Source: Rosettibacter firmus (GTDB lineage Bacteria > Bacteroidota > Ignavibacteria > Ignavibacteriales > Melioribacteraceae). Taken from it: a stretch of 64,000 bases of DNA. The DNA lies in NCBI RefSeq assembly GCF_036860695.1, contig NZ_JAYKGJ010000003.1, positions 124,001 to 188,000 of the forward strand, read 5' to 3'. The notes below the pieces were generated by a model. The model made no database searches. It was not told where the DNA came from and saw nothing but the letters and a program-made list of their open reading frames with translations. Shown one piece after another: positions 19,376-29,859 of the stretch; the stretch's first letter is position 1, and each line of letters begins with the position of its first letter. A program made the position numbers and the translations under genes.

Positions 19376-20281
19376 TTAATGAACTAACTTGGCAATTCGA
19401 TTTAAGCGAACAGAACCCAGTAGTTTAAAGAAATCTGAAAATGGAATGCTTGGATCCCATGACCAGTAAATTAAAAATGCCTGTCCAACAATTTTATCGC
19501 GAGGAACAAATCCCCAGAATCTGCTATCTGCACTATCATCACGATTATCACCCATCATGAAATAATAATCTTTTTTTAATGTATAAGATTTAACAGGTTT
19601 CCCTTCAATATAAACTTGATCTCCTTCTACTGTAACAACTCTTCTACCATATTCTCTATCGATAATTGTTCTCCATTGTTCAACAGTTTCTAAGTTCAAA
19701 GGTATAACATCCCCTTTTTTAGGGACAACTATTGGTCCATAATTATCTTCATTGAAATTAGAACCTTTAGGAAAAATTCTTGGATTAGGAACTCCTTTAG
19801 GAGTAACATAAGGATTTAAATATTGAATATGAGGAGGAATCCAGGCTTCTTTGCCATTTACAAAAACAACTTTGTCAATAATTTCAATTGTATCACCAGG
19901 AATTCCGATACATCTTTTTACATAATTATTAACTTCAGCAGGTTCTAATTCATCTCTATCACCAGGATATTCAAACACAACAATGTCTCCGCGTCTTGGT
20001 TCTCTTAAAGCAGGAAGTTGAAAATAAGGGAGTTTAATATTTGTAAAAGGAATTATTCTTGGAGATGTTGAGCCATATATAAATTTATTAACAAATAAAA
20101 AATCGCCAACTAAAATAGTTTTTTCCATCGACCCCGTTGGTACTCGTGAGGTCTCAATTAAAAAAGTTTTTATAAGTAAAGCTGCAATAGCAGCAAAAAA
20201 CAAATTTTTAATAAACTCTAAAAACTTTTGCAAAGGAGTTTTCTGTAATGTTTTTAATTTTTCTTTTTTTTCCGAAGTCAT
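19376..20281 (-). CDS. lepB: Signal peptidase I
   Basis: 301 residues, type I signal peptidase (S26). One membrane helix at about 25-42 precedes the catalytic serine in SRVPTGSM (Ser51); the general-base lysine is Lys122 in YVKRCIGIPGD, and GDNRDDSADSR forms the last conserved box. An insertion of about 60 residues between lysine and the last box is common in Bacteroidota-like enzymes. It removes Sec signal peptides at the cytoplasmic membrane. It lies 27 nt downstream of lepA, the classic lepA-lepB pair. Confidence 0.95.
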   Translation of the reverse strand: MTSEKKEKLKTLQKTPLQKFLEFIKNLFFAAIAALLIKTFLIETSRVPTGSMEKTILVGDFLFVNKFIYGSTSPRIIPFTNIKLPYFQLPALREPRRGDIVVFEYPGDRDELEPAEVNNYVKRCIGIPGDTIEIIDKVVFVNGKEAWIPPHIQYLNPYVTPKGVPNPRIFPKGSNFNEDNYGPIVVPKKGDVIPLNLETVEQWRTIIDREYGRRVVTVEGDQVYIEGKPVKSYTLKKDYYFMMGDNRDDSADSRFWGFVPRDKIVGQAFLIYWSWDPSIPFSDFFKLLGSVRLNRIAKLVH

Positions 20282-20308
20282 AATTATTCACTGTATTGTT
20301 ATAAAATA

Positions 20309-22102
20309 TTAATCTTCTATTTGAAGTACTGCAAGAAATGCTTCTTGTGGAATTTCAACATTACCAACCTGTTTCATTCTTTTCTTTCCTTCTTTTTGTT
20401 TCTCAAGTAATTTTCGTTTACGGGTTACATCACCGCCATAGCATTTTGCAAGTACATTTTTTCTTAAAGGTTTTATATTGGTTCTTGATATAACTTTACT
20501 TCCAATTGCTGCTTGAATGGCAATCTCAAACATTTGACGTGGAATCAGTTCTTTAAGTTTCGAACAAACTTTTAATCCCCAGTTATAAGCTTTTTTTTCA
20601 TGTACAATTATAGAAAGAGCATCAACTTTTTCGCCATTTAGCAAAATATCCAGCTTTACAAGATCAGAAGGTCTATAGCCAATAAATTCATAATCAAAAG
20701 AAGCATAGCCACGTGAAATAGATTTTAATTTATCATAAAAATCAAAAATTATTTCTGAAAGAGGAAATTCAAAAGATAAATCTGCTCTTGTTGGGTCAAT
20801 GTATGTAGTATTTAAATACACACCTCTTTTTTCAATTGCAAGTTGCATTAAGTTCCCAATATATTCACTGGGAGTAACAATCTGTGCTCTTACATAAGGT
20901 TCTTCGATATGATCTATTTCTCCTTGAGGGGGCATATCAGCAGGATTATCAACAATTACTTTTTCACCATTTCTTTTATAAACCCAGTATTCAACATTTG
21001 GCAATGTTGTAACAATTGATTGATTAAATTCTCTCTCCAATCTTTCCTGAACAATTTCCATGTGTAGCATTCCAAGGAAACCACATCTAAATCCAAAACC
21101 AAGTGCAGCAGAATTTTCAGGAGTAAAAACTATTGATGAATCGTTCAAGCGGTACTTTTCAAGTGCATCGCGTAAATTTTCATAATCATCAGAATTTGTA
21201 GGATATAAACCACTAAATACCATTGGTTTAATTTCTTTATAGCCTGGTAAAGGTTTTTCTGCTCCATTTTTTGCATGTGTAACTGTATCACCTACTTTTG
21301 TATCACGTAACTCTTTTACGCCAGCAATTAAATATCCCACATTTCCAGCTACCAGCTCTCCTGTTCTAATTCTATTGAGTCTAAGAATTCCTACTTCTTC
21401 TGCAATATACTTTTTTCCGCTTGCAAAAAAAGTAATTTCATCTCGTTCCTTTATAACTCCATTAAATACTCTTATGTATGCAACTGCTCCACGGTATGAA
21501 TCAAAAACAGAATCAAATATTAATGCCTGTAAAGGAGCATCTTCTGATCCACTTGGTGGAGGAATTCTTTGAACAATCGCTTCCAAAATTTTATCGATGC
21601 CAATTCTTGTTTTCGCACTTGCCAATATAATTTCGTCCTCTTTACAACCAATCAAGTCAATAATTTGCTGTTTTACGGTATCAACCATTGCGCTTGGTAA
21701 ATCAATCTTATTAATCACTGGAATAATTTCCAGACCAGCATCTATAGCCATATAAAGATTAGATATAGTTTGAGCTTCTACTCCCTGTGCGGCATCTACT
21801 ACAAGAATTGCACCTTCGCATGCAGCAAGAGAACGCGATACTTCATAAGAAAAATCAACATGCCCGGGAGTATCTATTAAATTTAAAATGTAAGTCTGAC
21901 CGTCTTTAGCAGAATATTCCATCTGAATTGCGTGGGATTTAATTGTAATGCCACGCTCTCTTTCGAGATCAAGGCTATCAAGAAGTTGCTCTTTTGCTTC
22001 TCTTTCAGATACTGTATGAGTAAATTCTAATAAGCCATCTGCTAAAGTCGATTTGCCGTGATCTATGTGAGCTATAATGCAGAAATTGCGAATGTTTTGC
22101 AT
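20309..22102 (-). CDS. lepA: Elongation factor 4 (LepA), back-translocating GTPase
   Basis: 597 residues, exactly the family size. It binds ribosomes and acts in elongation and in 30S assembly. G1 is HIDHGKST at 12-19, followed by [12 protein letters not shown] (G3) and NKIDLPSA (G4). The C-terminal LepA-specific domain ends [20 protein letters not shown] followed by [12 protein letters not shown], the invariant family ending. First gene of lepA-lepB, divergent from the propeller-protein gene. Confidence 0.97.
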   Translation of the reverse strand: MQNIRNFCIIAHIDHGKSTLADGLLEFTHTVSEREAKEQLLDSLDLERERGITIKSHAIQMEYSAKDGQTYILNLIDTPGHVDFSYEVSRSLAACEGAILVVDAAQGVEAQTISNLYMAIDAGLEIIPVINKIDLPSAMVDTVKQQIIDLIGCKEDEIILASAKTRIGIDKILEAIVQRIPPPSGSEDAPLQALIFDSVFDSYRGAVAYIRVFNGVIKERDEITFFASGKKYIAEEVGILRLNRIRTGELVAGNVGYLIAGVKELRDTKVGDTVTHAKNGAEKPLPGYKEIKPMVFSGLYPTNSDDYENLRDALEKYRLNDSSIVFTPENSAALGFGFRCGFLGMLHMEIVQERLEREFNQSIVTTLPNVEYWVYKRNGEKVIVDNPADMPPQGEIDHIEEPYVRAQIVTPSEYIGNLMQLAIEKRGVYLNTTYIDPTRADLSFEFPLSEIIFDFYDKLKSISRGYASFDYEFIGYRPSDLVKLDILLNGEKVDALSIIVHEKKAYNWGLKVCSKLKELIPRQMFEIAIQAAIGSKVISRTNIKPLRKNVLAKCYGGDVTRKRKLLEKQKEGKKRMKQVGNVEIPQEAFLAVLQIED

Positions 22103-22252
22103 ACTCTTAAATAATTTAGTGGCAAATATATAAATAAGGTTAAGGATTTACAATTTACTATAAAATCCATGAAGTTCTCAATAAATCTTTTCTTGAAAAA
22201 TTCATAATCATATTTTGTTTTGCTAATTTTGTATGAAAAATCTAAAGTGGAA

Positions 22253-24061
22253 ATGAAAAAATTATTACTCATAGTTTTATTTATTGGTACAATAATAAAT
22301 GCTCAAAAAATAAATTTTGCTCTAATATCAACCGCTTCAATTGAAAAGACAGGAAATTATTCACAATTAGACTCGACAATTTCCAGAATTAATCAAATAG
22401 ATAATCTTGCCTTTGTTATAATATGCGGTAATTTAACTTCATCTGGTTCAGAAAAAGAATTTGTGATTTTAAAATCTTCATTGAATAAACTTAATAAACC
22501 TTATTTTTTACTTCCCACCACAAATGATTTTTTAGACGCCAATGGATGGGTTTATTTTAATGAATTTTACGATAAAAAATTTTCAATCAGAAATGGAAAT
22601 AAAGTTATAATTGGTTTGAGTCCTTCGATTCCTTTTACAAAAATTAATCACTATACAGTTGAAGATATAAACTGGCTTTATGAAACTCTCGATACATTAA
22701 AATTAAGTGATGAAATATTTTTCATATCACCACTTCAAATTGATTTATACGTAGATAACTGGAAAAGCTTATTATACACTTTATCAACAAAAAATATTAA
22801 GTTAATAATTAATGCAAATAGCAATAAAACAGAATTAAGAACTTTGTCTGGTTATTCAGTATTCGACATTCAATTTAATAATCAACCAAGCAATAAAATT
22901 CTTGATTTAATAATAACAGAAATATCAAACGATTCTGTAAAAATTTACAACAACGATAAAATTCTTGCAGTAAACGACAAAACAATTGACATCTCAAAAG
23001 ATAAATTATCAAAGGATGAACTCAAATCTTTTGAAAGTGATATCCAGTTGAATATAAACTTAAATACTACATTATTAACTTCGTGCAACTGGTGGAATCA
23101 AAAAATTTATACTGCCGATTATTCTGGTTTAATTAGTTGCATAGATACTACAGGAAAAGTTCGATGGGAATTTGATGCAAATGGAAATATTATTGGTAGT
23201 CCCTTAATTGCTGATAGAATGTTTGTTGTATCCACTTTTCAAGGTGATTTAATTACATTAAGTGCAATATCAGGAGAACAAATACAATCCATTGGTTTTG
23301 AAGATTACATAACAACAGATTTGCTTTCAATTGAATATAAAGGTGATAAAGAATTAATGATTCCAAAACTCACATCATCAAACACTGCTATAGTCTTTGG
23401 TACGGCGAGTGGAAAAATTTATTGTTACGATTTAGAAACTCTTCAGGAATACTGGGTAAATGACTATTGCAAAAATATGATAACTTCCAAGCTTCTATAT
23501 GTAGATAATAAAATTTTCTATACAAGTACAGATGGTTATCTTTATTGCATTGATGCAAGAAGTGGAATAACCATCTGGAGATGGAAAGAAAAAGTTAATA
23601 CAGATCTTTCTTACTCACAAATTTTAAGTGATGGGAAACGATTATTTGTTGTTTCAAAAGATGGAATTTTATATGCAATTAACCTTTTACTTGGAAAACT
23701 CGAATGGAAAATCGAAAATTCAAACATTCTGCAGAATATTGGAATATCTGAAAACAAAAAATTTATTTACGCAATAAGTTCAAATAAAGAATTCATCATC
23801 ATTTCTATTCAGAAACAGAAAATTGAAAATAAAATTAAAATTGACTCATCGTTTTTGTATACTTTTTCAACACCATTTCAATCTGGTAACAATATCCTAT
23901 GGTGCGATAGTGGATTTGTAAATTATCTGAATACAAAATATGAAAACAAAAAGATTTTGTTTTTAGGATATGCACCTGTTCATCCAATTATTCAAATATC
24001 GCAAAACAAATTTCTTGCATCTAATATCGATGGAACAATAACAATTTTTAAGTTGAGGTAA
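22253..24061 (+). CDS. Exported protein: decayed calcineurin-like domain fused to PQQ-type beta-propeller
   Basis: 602 residues from the ATG at 22253, which starts a good signal peptide (KKLLLIVLFIGTIINAQ); an earlier in-frame TTG at 22220 would spoil it. Residues about 19-260 follow the layout of a calcineurin-like phosphoesterase, but the metal-binding motifs are altered: FALISTASI where D-x-H is expected, ICGNLTSSGS where GDLT is expected, and LLPTTNDF where GNHD is expected. Residues about 285-602 are repeats such as GLISCIDTTGKVRWEFDANG and GKIYCYDLETLQEYW, typical of PQQ-like propeller blades. So it is probably a binding protein, not an enzyme. It is coupled to the HAD gene (stop and start 1 nt apart). 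Confidence 0.7.
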   Translation: MKKLLLIVLFIGTIINAQKINFALISTASIEKTGNYSQLDSTISRINQIDNLAFVIICGNLTSSGSEKEFVILKSSLNKLNKPYFLLPTTNDFLDANGWVYFNEFYDKKFSIRNGNKVIIGLSPSIPFTKINHYTVEDINWLYETLDTLKLSDEIFFISPLQIDLYVDNWKSLLYTLSTKNIKLIINANSNKTELRTLSGYSVFDIQFNNQPSNKILDLIITEISNDSVKIYNNDKILAVNDKTIDISKDKLSKDELKSFESDIQLNINLNTTLLTSCNWWNQKIYTADYSGLISCIDTTGKVRWEFDANGNIIGSPLIADRMFVVSTFQGDLITLSAISGEQIQSIGFEDYITTDLLSIEYKGDKELMIPKLTSSNTAIVFGTASGKIYCYDLETLQEYWVNDYCKNMITSKLLYVDNKIFYTSTDGYLYCIDARSGITIWRWKEKVNTDLSYSQILSDGKRLFVVSKDGILYAINLLLGKLEWKIENSNILQNIGISENKKFIYAISSNKEFIIISIQKQKIENKIKIDSSFLYTFSTPFQSGNNILWCDSGFVNYLNTKYENKKILFLGYAPVHPIIQISQNKFLASNIDGTITIFKLR

Positions 24062-24062
24062 A

Positions 24063-24710
24063 ATGAAAAATTTTGATGGAATAATTTTCGACATAGATGG
24101 AACTTTAGCATCAACTCACGAATTAGTTTTTGAAAGTTTTAATTATGTCATTAATAAATATTACAATAAAAAATTAACAACTGATGAAATCATAGCACTC
24201 TTTGGTCCAACTGAAGATGTAATTCTTAAAGAATGGATGAAAGAACATTATGAAAATGCCAGAAAAGACTATTACGAATTTTATGAATCTCAGCACAATG
24301 AAATGGCAAATATTTTCCCTGGTCTCGAAGAAGTAATAAAAATTATCAAGTCCAAAAGAATCCCGCTTGGAATTTTCACTGGCAAAGGGAGAGATACATC
24401 TATAATTACACTTAAAGCAATAAAACTTTATGATTACTTCGATTTAATTATTACAGGTGACGATGTTAAAGAACACAAACCATCTCCAGAAGGAATTAAT
24501 AAATTTTTATCTGCATTTAATTTAAAACCTGAAAGAACATTAATGGTAGGAGATACTCCAACTGATATAATTGCATCAAGGGGAGCAGGAGTTAAATGTG
24601 CTCTTGTGCTCTGGGATGATTTCTCAAGAAGTAGATACTCAAATTCAGAAACTGATTTTATATTCTACTCTGTTGAAGAATTTAAAGAATTCATAATTAA
24701 TAACATCTAA
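24063..24710 (+). CDS. HAD family hydrolase (phosphoglycolate-phosphatase-like)
   Basis: 215 residues. Motif I FDIDGTLA gives the nucleophile Asp10 and Asp12; an alpha-helical cap (about 18-85) follows; motif II is GIFTGKGRD; motif III lysine lies in EHKPSPEG; motif IV is MVGDTPTDI. This is the beta-phosphoglucomutase/phosphoglycolate phosphatase subgroup, so a small sugar or acid phosphate is the likely substrate. It starts immediately after the propeller gene with GAGGT 4 nt before its ATG, so the two are coupled. The link between their functions is not evident. Confidence 0.88.
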   Translation: MKNFDGIIFDIDGTLASTHELVFESFNYVINKYYNKKLTTDEIIALFGPTEDVILKEWMKEHYENARKDYYEFYESQHNEMANIFPGLEEVIKIIKSKRIPLGIFTGKGRDTSIITLKAIKLYDYFDLIITGDDVKEHKPSPEGINKFLSAFNLKPERTLMVGDTPTDIIASRGAGVKCALVLWDDFSRSRYSNSETDFIFYSVEEFKEFIINNI

Positions 24711-24715
24711 AAAAC

Positions 24716-26065
24716 TTATTTACTTAAACTCAACGGATATATAAAAGAAATTCTTGGTTCAACCTTTTTTTGAGTTTTATATCCAACTATGTTGTCAGTT
24801 TTATCTCTCACTGGTGTATATGTCCAGTAATAAATCATTGAAAAGAGCAAATATTTATTAATTTTATAGCCAGTCTCAACAAAAAGAAAAGAACGATCAT
24901 CCATTTTGAAAATATCTCTAAAGTTTTTAATACTTACTTTATCGTATCCAGCACGAAACATATATGGAAAATTTTCTGGATTTACAACAGTCCATATATG
25001 CATAATTCCACTGTTTGATTGTCTATCTAATTTTTGAAAACTTCCTATTATATTAAAATTACCTAATAAACTAATCAACATTTCACCGAAATAACCATTT
25101 CCTTCGTTTGCTATTTTCAATTTTTGAATCTTACTTATAACATTATTACTTTTATAATCTATTTTGAATCTTTCAATTTCATACAACGAGTTAAAATAAG
25201 AAGGTAAATATTGTTCGTTATTAAATCTTCTTTCGAATCTAAATTTCATTGTTAGTAAATTAATTCCATTGAAATCTATTATTGTACCTAATGCAGAACC
25301 ACTACCAAATTTTATAATCTTGGCATAATCATAATAAATATCCAGATTAAAAATTTTTGTTCGCAATAGTGGTAATCCAACATCCAAACCAACTATCGTT
25401 ATATTCCCTTCATCCTCTAATGGCAGAAATGTATTGTTTACAGGATTATATTCTCCCGAAATAATTCCACTTTTATCATCTGCATCTGTTGATAAAGTTG
25501 TACCAATTTCTAATTTACCAAGAACTGGAATAGAAGATAAATCAGTAAATTGCATTGGTCTAACATAGCTTCTAATACCTATTAATCCAGACTTACCAAA
25601 ATTACCATAAATGGTTTCAAAACCAAACTTATCGAAATCCATATCGAACTCCATTCCAATTTTTCTGGCATCGAAAGTTGGACTATTGTTATAAAGATAA
25701 ATTATGCTGCCGTGACCTAATGTTGCATAATCGAGTGCACCAATTCTAAAGTATAATGGATCGTGTTTATAACCATATCTCACATAACGAATGATACTCA
25801 AATAATCAGTAAACTCATTAAAATTTTCTGTACGAATTTTTCCTGATGATGTAAATTCAAGATTCAGGTCTAAACCAATTCCAATCTTAGAAAACTGAAA
25901 CTCTGGATAAAAGCGAAAAGCATAGTGTGGTTGTCCATTAATCCAGGTTAATCCAAAGCCTCCACCAAATAATAATTCGTTTTGATTAATCTGTCCATAT
26001 TGTGCAAAAGATATTTTTGTTAATAATATGAAAAGAAATTGTAGAAGTAATTTTTTGTTATTCAT
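24716..26065 (-). CDS. Probable outer-membrane beta-barrel protein
   Basis: 449 residues. The N-terminus has a signal peptide (KKLLLQFLFILLTKISFAQ). The rest lacks hydrophobic helices and shows alternating polar/aromatic strands throughout (for example HYAFRFYPEFQFSKIGIGLD, YFRIGALDYATLGHGS, YLLFSMIYYWTYTP), consistent with a 14-18 strand barrel. I do not recognise the family. It converges with the HAD gene, only 5 nt apart, and lies 19 nt downstream of the EnvC-like gene, so it may be the last gene of that envelope operon. Confidence 0.6.
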   Translation of the reverse strand: MNNKKLLLQFLFILLTKISFAQYGQINQNELLFGGGFGLTWINGQPHYAFRFYPEFQFSKIGIGLDLNLEFTSSGKIRTENFNEFTDYLSIIRYVRYGYKHDPLYFRIGALDYATLGHGSIIYLYNNSPTFDARKIGMEFDMDFDKFGFETIYGNFGKSGLIGIRSYVRPMQFTDLSSIPVLGKLEIGTTLSTDADDKSGIISGEYNPVNNTFLPLEDEGNITIVGLDVGLPLLRTKIFNLDIYYDYAKIIKFGSGSALGTIIDFNGINLLTMKFRFERRFNNEQYLPSYFNSLYEIERFKIDYKSNNVISKIQKLKIANEGNGYFGEMLISLLGNFNIIGSFQKLDRQSNSGIMHIWTVVNPENFPYMFRAGYDKVSIKNFRDIFKMDDRSFLFVETGYKINKYLLFSMIYYWTYTPVRDKTDNIVGYKTQKKVEPRISFIYPLSLSK

Positions 26066-26084
26066 TTTTCTAATTTAATTGTTA

Positions 26085-27293
26085 TTATCTTTTTGCTAAC
26101 CAGGTTTCTGGATTCTGATAATTTCTTTCGTTCCAGATTTCGAAGTGTAAAATATTACCTTCCAAACTTTCGCTTACTTTCCCAATTACTGTACCAGATT
26201 TTACCAGGTCTCCTTCTTTTACTGTTATATTTGTTATATGACCATAAACAGTTCTGAATTCATTATTATGAGAGATAATTACTACAGATCCAAAACCAGG
26301 AATCCATTCAACAGCAGATACAACACCTTCTGCAACTGCATAAATTTCCTTTTGTTGTTTTGTAGAAATATCCACTCCATAATTTATAGTTATAGTATTT
26401 AACCTATCATTTTTATTTTCTCCAAATCGGCGTACTATTTTACCATTTTTAACTGGCCAGATCATTTTCCCTTTTAGTTTTTCAAAATTTTCTAAAGTTG
26501 TATAACTTATAGCTGGCTTTACAGTTTTGTCATTAAGCTTTTTTTCAAGTTGACGAGTTTTTTCAAGTCTTTCTTTTTCTACTAAACTCAAGATCAACTT
26601 TTTTATTTCTACTTCTGCTTTTCTCTTTGAATCAATTTCGGCAGCTAATATTTTTTTATCTTTTCTTAAAGTAGCAATTAATTCATTCCTTTCTGCCTGG
26701 AGTATTTCAAGTTTTTTCTGTTCTTCCATCTTTTTTGCAACAAGTATTTCTTTTTCTTCTTTTTCCTTCTGAAGAAGTGCTTTGTATTTCATCAAATTAA
26801 TTTTACTATCAGAAAGCATTCTCAAATCTTTTTTATTTTGTTTACTAATAAGTTTTAAGTATCTGAATCTTTTAAGCATCTGGTTAAGTGAGCCAGCATT
26901 TAAAATAAATTTGAGTGTTGAATAATTTCTATTTTTATAAATCCAAACTATATATCGAGAATATCTCTCTCTTAGAAGAGAAATTTTATTTTCTATCTCT
27001 CCAATTTTTTCTTCTATTTTCTGAATTTCGAATGTTTTCTGTTTTTCTTCTGCAATAAGATTATTAATTAATTTTTGGATCAATAAACTCTGTCTATTAC
27101 TCCTTTCTAAAAATTCAAGAGTTTCTTTTTCCTTTTTTGTTTTATTACTTAATTCTTTTTCTAACTGTGCAATTTCCTGTTTAATTTGTTGAAGTTCTCT
27201 ATTCTTTGTGGAAATACTATCTTTTCTTTGAGAGTAATATGGGAAGGACAAAATAACTAATAAAATAAATATGTTCGATAAACATTTCACCAT
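26085..27293 (-). CDS. EnvC-like murein hydrolase activator (coiled coil plus degenerate LytM domain)
   Basis: 402 residues. A signal peptide (about 5-21) is followed by a long charged coiled coil (about 30-255) and a LytM/M23 domain at about 278-402. In active M23 enzymes the first zinc ligand is a histidine in HxGxD; here that stretch is NYGVDIS with Asn304 in place of histidine, while Asp308, YGH (His352) and LHFEIW (His383) remain. Loss of the ligand and the coiled coil match EnvC/NlpD, which activate amidases rather than cut peptidoglycan. Its start overlaps the DUF4292 gene by 7 nt. Role in cell separation is inferred. Confidence 0.85.
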   Translation of the reverse strand: MVKCLSNIFILLVILSFPYYSQRKDSISTKNRELQQIKQEIAQLEKELSNKTKKEKETLEFLERSNRQSLLIQKLINNLIAEEKQKTFEIQKIEEKIGEIENKISLLRERYSRYIVWIYKNRNYSTLKFILNAGSLNQMLKRFRYLKLISKQNKKDLRMLSDSKINLMKYKALLQKEKEEKEILVAKKMEEQKKLEILQAERNELIATLRKDKKILAAEIDSKRKAEVEIKKLILSLVEKERLEKTRQLEKKLNDKTVKPAISYTTLENFEKLKGKMIWPVKNGKIVRRFGENKNDRLNTITINYGVDISTKQQKEIYAVAEGVVSAVEWIPGFGSVVIISHNNEFRTVYGHITNITVKEGDLVKSGTVIGKVSESLEGNILHFEIWNERNYQNPETWLAKR

Positions 27294-28072
27294 TCTATTA
27301 CTTTTGCATCTTCTGGTAATTCAATATTTATGTTTTGTGATTCATTGTTAATGTTGACGCTTCTATATTCAATTTTTATTTGTTGCTGATTTCTAAAATC
27401 ACTTACTGTTATTTCCATTGGGATAGGTACATTATTAAAATTTTTAAAACCAGAAAATTTCCCTTCGATTAATTTCTCGCCGTTAAATTTTTTTATTGAA
27501 TTTTCTGTAATTGATAAGTCATCAGCTTTTACTGTGTATACTTTTTCTATTGAATTGGTTGAATCAATGTAAGTTAATCTGTAATAATTTTTTTCATATT
27601 CAAAATTATCTGGTTCTCTTCTTAATTTATCTGAAAGATTTACAGAACCAGTGAATGCATCAATTACATCACTAAGTGGAAGATTAATCTTTAATATTTT
27701 TTGTAAAGCTTCTTCCTTTAAGCTTCCTTTATAGATTTTATTATTAATTACATCATAAAATAAAAATCCATTTGATGTAATTAATGCGTGAGCCAGGTCT
27801 ATGCCAAATGGTCCGAAGAAAGATATTTTAACTGAATCTGGCTTTTTCAAATTAACTTCAAAATTACTTTTAGCATTAAATTCTTTATTCTGTACACTAA
27901 TAACTCCACTACCATTAAAGTTTTTTATTTTTCTTCTATTTGCCTCAAGTTTTATAATCAGTCTATCTGGCGAAATAATTTTTTCTTTTTCAAGTGATGT
28001 AGTTGGAGCACAAGCATTAAAAAGAAATAAAATAGAAACTACAAGTAATAAGTAAGAATAACTTTTTCTCAC
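27287..28072 (-). CDS. DUF4292-type outer-membrane lipoprotein
   Basis: 261 residues. A lipobox (FLFNAC, Cys21) marks it as a lipoprotein. The pattern of paired beta strands (NFNGSGVISVQNKEFNAKSN, KKPDSVKISFFGPFGIDLAH, GFLFYDVINNKIYKG) matches the DUF4292 group, whose fold resembles LolA/LolB lipid carriers. It starts at GTG, overlapping the TPR gene's stop as GTGA, with AAAGG upstream. It sits between a TPR lipoprotein and an EnvC-like protein, an arrangement I associate with Bacteroidota genomes. A lipoprotein-handling role is possible but not established. Confidence 0.78.
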   Translation of the reverse strand: MRKSYSYLLLVVSILFLFNACAPTTSLEKEKIISPDRLIIKLEANRRKIKNFNGSGVISVQNKEFNAKSNFEVNLKKPDSVKISFFGPFGIDLAHALITSNGFLFYDVINNKIYKGSLKEEALQKILKINLPLSDVIDAFTGSVNLSDKLRREPDNFEYEKNYYRLTYIDSTNSIEKVYTVKADDLSITENSIKKFNGEKLIEGKFSGFKNFNNVPIPMEITVSDFRNQQQIKIEYRSVNINNESQNINIELPEDAKVIEW

Positions 28073-29859
28073 AGTTCACCTTTCTCTAATTTTAATTTTA
28101 TTTTTTCATTAGTTGGTTCGAGCTCGAGAGCTTTTTGCCAGTACTTTTTAGCATTCTCTTTATCACCAAGTTTATAATAAATATCACCAAGATGATCTGT
28201 TACAGTAGCACTTTTTGAATCGTGTTTTAAGGATTCTTCAATATATTTTTTTGCAGTCATATAATCACCAAGCTGGTAATAAACCCATCCTATAGTATCA
28301 AGGTAAGAAGCATTCTCAGGTTCTTTTTGAACAGCCTTTTGCGACATCTTTAATGCATCATCTAATCTAATTCCTCTTTCTGCAAGTGAATAAGCATAAT
28401 TATTAAGTATCAAAGAATTTGTCGAATCAATTATTAAAGCCTGATTATAAAGCGAATCTGATTTCTCAAAATTTTTCTGGGAGTCATAAATTAAAGCAGC
28501 CATTCCAATTGCATCAATATTTTTGGGATCTAATAACAAAGCTTTGTTCAATATTTCCAGTGCCTTATTTTCTTCTTTTAGTTGATTCAATGTATAGCCA
28601 TAGGCAATTAATGATGTTATATCATCTGGATTTATTCTAATAGCTCGTTCAAAATAAGTTATAGCTTTTTGATGTTCATTTAGTTGTGAGAGTGAAAGTG
28701 CATACAATAAGTTAATAGGAAAATCATTCGGAAATTTTTCAACTGCATCTTTTAAATAATCAACCAGTTCAGAATATTTTTTTCTATCAAATAATACTCC
28801 ACCTAATCTTGCCCATAGTTGAGAATTCCATTCTGCAAGTTGAACAGCCTTTTTAAAATATTCTGTTGCTATAGAATCATTTTTAAGTTTAAGTTCAATT
28901 TCGCCAAGTGAAGCATTTACCTGCCAGTCGGTTGTATCTTGATTTAATTTTTGAAAAAGGTCTTTAGCAATGAATAGATTTAATGAATCTCTTTCTGATG
29001 CCATTAAAAATAAAGAAGCTATTCTAAACTTTATACTAAAATCACTTTCTTTATTTTCAAAAATATTTTTATATACCGAGGCTGCTTCTTTCCATTTATC
29101 CTGTTGAATAAATATATTTCCTTTTAATTCAAGTAAACCAATATCATCAGGAAAACTAACTAACGATTCTTCGCAAACAGCAAGGGCTTTATCGTACTTT
29201 TTTGTTTTAATGTAAGCATCAATTAATAACTTCTGAAGTTGCAGATCAGATGGATTTAAATTTACTAATTCTTCCAGTGTCTGAATCGTCTCTTCTATAT
29301 TTCCCAATCTTTCATTTAAATCAATCAAATTTAACAACACATTCCATTCTGGACCAATTTTTTCTATCAACTTTTTATACATAGATAACGATTGATTAGG
29401 ACGTTTATTTTCATACAACTGAGCAAGCTGAAAATATGCATTGATATCAGTTGAATCTAATGATAAAATTTTTTCGTAAGCAGCAATCGATGAATCTTCG
29501 AGATGCGAAGCTTTATAAATTGAAGCAAGTAAATACAAGTATTCTTTGTTTTCTGGTTCAAGCGTTACTGCATTTTTTGCATATTGAAGAGCTTGCGATA
29601 ATTTGTTTAATCTATAATAATTTTTAGCAAGAGCATAATAAATGCCCGGTTTTTGAACGAAACTCAATGCTTTTAAATATTCATTTATTGCTTCCTGAAA
29701 ATTTCCTTTCGTCTCCTGAATTGACCCACTTATAAATTTATCTATAGCTAACTTTTCATAATCAATTACACTTTTACTATCAGAAACACTTTCTTTTGTT
29801 ATATTAGAAGAACAACCAATGAAAAACAATATAATAACCAAGCAACTCAGATATTTCAT
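28069..29859 (-). CDS. TPR-repeat lipoprotein
   Basis: 596 residues from the ATG at 29859. I chose this over the GTG at 29865 because AAGGTG just upstream makes a good ribosome site and overlaps that GTG. The signal ends in a lipobox (FFIGC, Cys16). Nearly all of the rest is tandem 34-residue TPR units, about 14-15 by eye (for example ALQYAKNAVTLEPENKEYLY, AKKYWQKALELEPTNEK). It is likely anchored in the outer or inner membrane facing the periplasm, acting as a scaffold. First gene of the TPR-DUF4292-EnvC operon, with 4-nt and 7-nt overlaps downstream. Confidence 0.85.
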   Translation of the reverse strand: MKYLSCLVIILFFIGCSSNITKESVSDSKSVIDYEKLAIDKFISGSIQETKGNFQEAINEYLKALSFVQKPGIYYALAKNYYRLNKLSQALQYAKNAVTLEPENKEYLYLLASIYKASHLEDSSIAAYEKILSLDSTDINAYFQLAQLYENKRPNQSLSMYKKLIEKIGPEWNVLLNLIDLNERLGNIEETIQTLEELVNLNPSDLQLQKLLIDAYIKTKKYDKALAVCEESLVSFPDDIGLLELKGNIFIQQDKWKEAASVYKNIFENKESDFSIKFRIASLFLMASERDSLNLFIAKDLFQKLNQDTTDWQVNASLGEIELKLKNDSIATEYFKKAVQLAEWNSQLWARLGGVLFDRKKYSELVDYLKDAVEKFPNDFPINLLYALSLSQLNEHQKAITYFERAIRINPDDITSLIAYGYTLNQLKEENKALEILNKALLLDPKNIDAIGMAALIYDSQKNFEKSDSLYNQALIIDSTNSLILNNYAYSLAERGIRLDDALKMSQKAVQKEPENASYLDTIGWVYYQLGDYMTAKKYIEESLKHDSKSATVTDHLGDIYYKLGDKENAKKYWQKALELEPTNEKIKLKLEKGEL

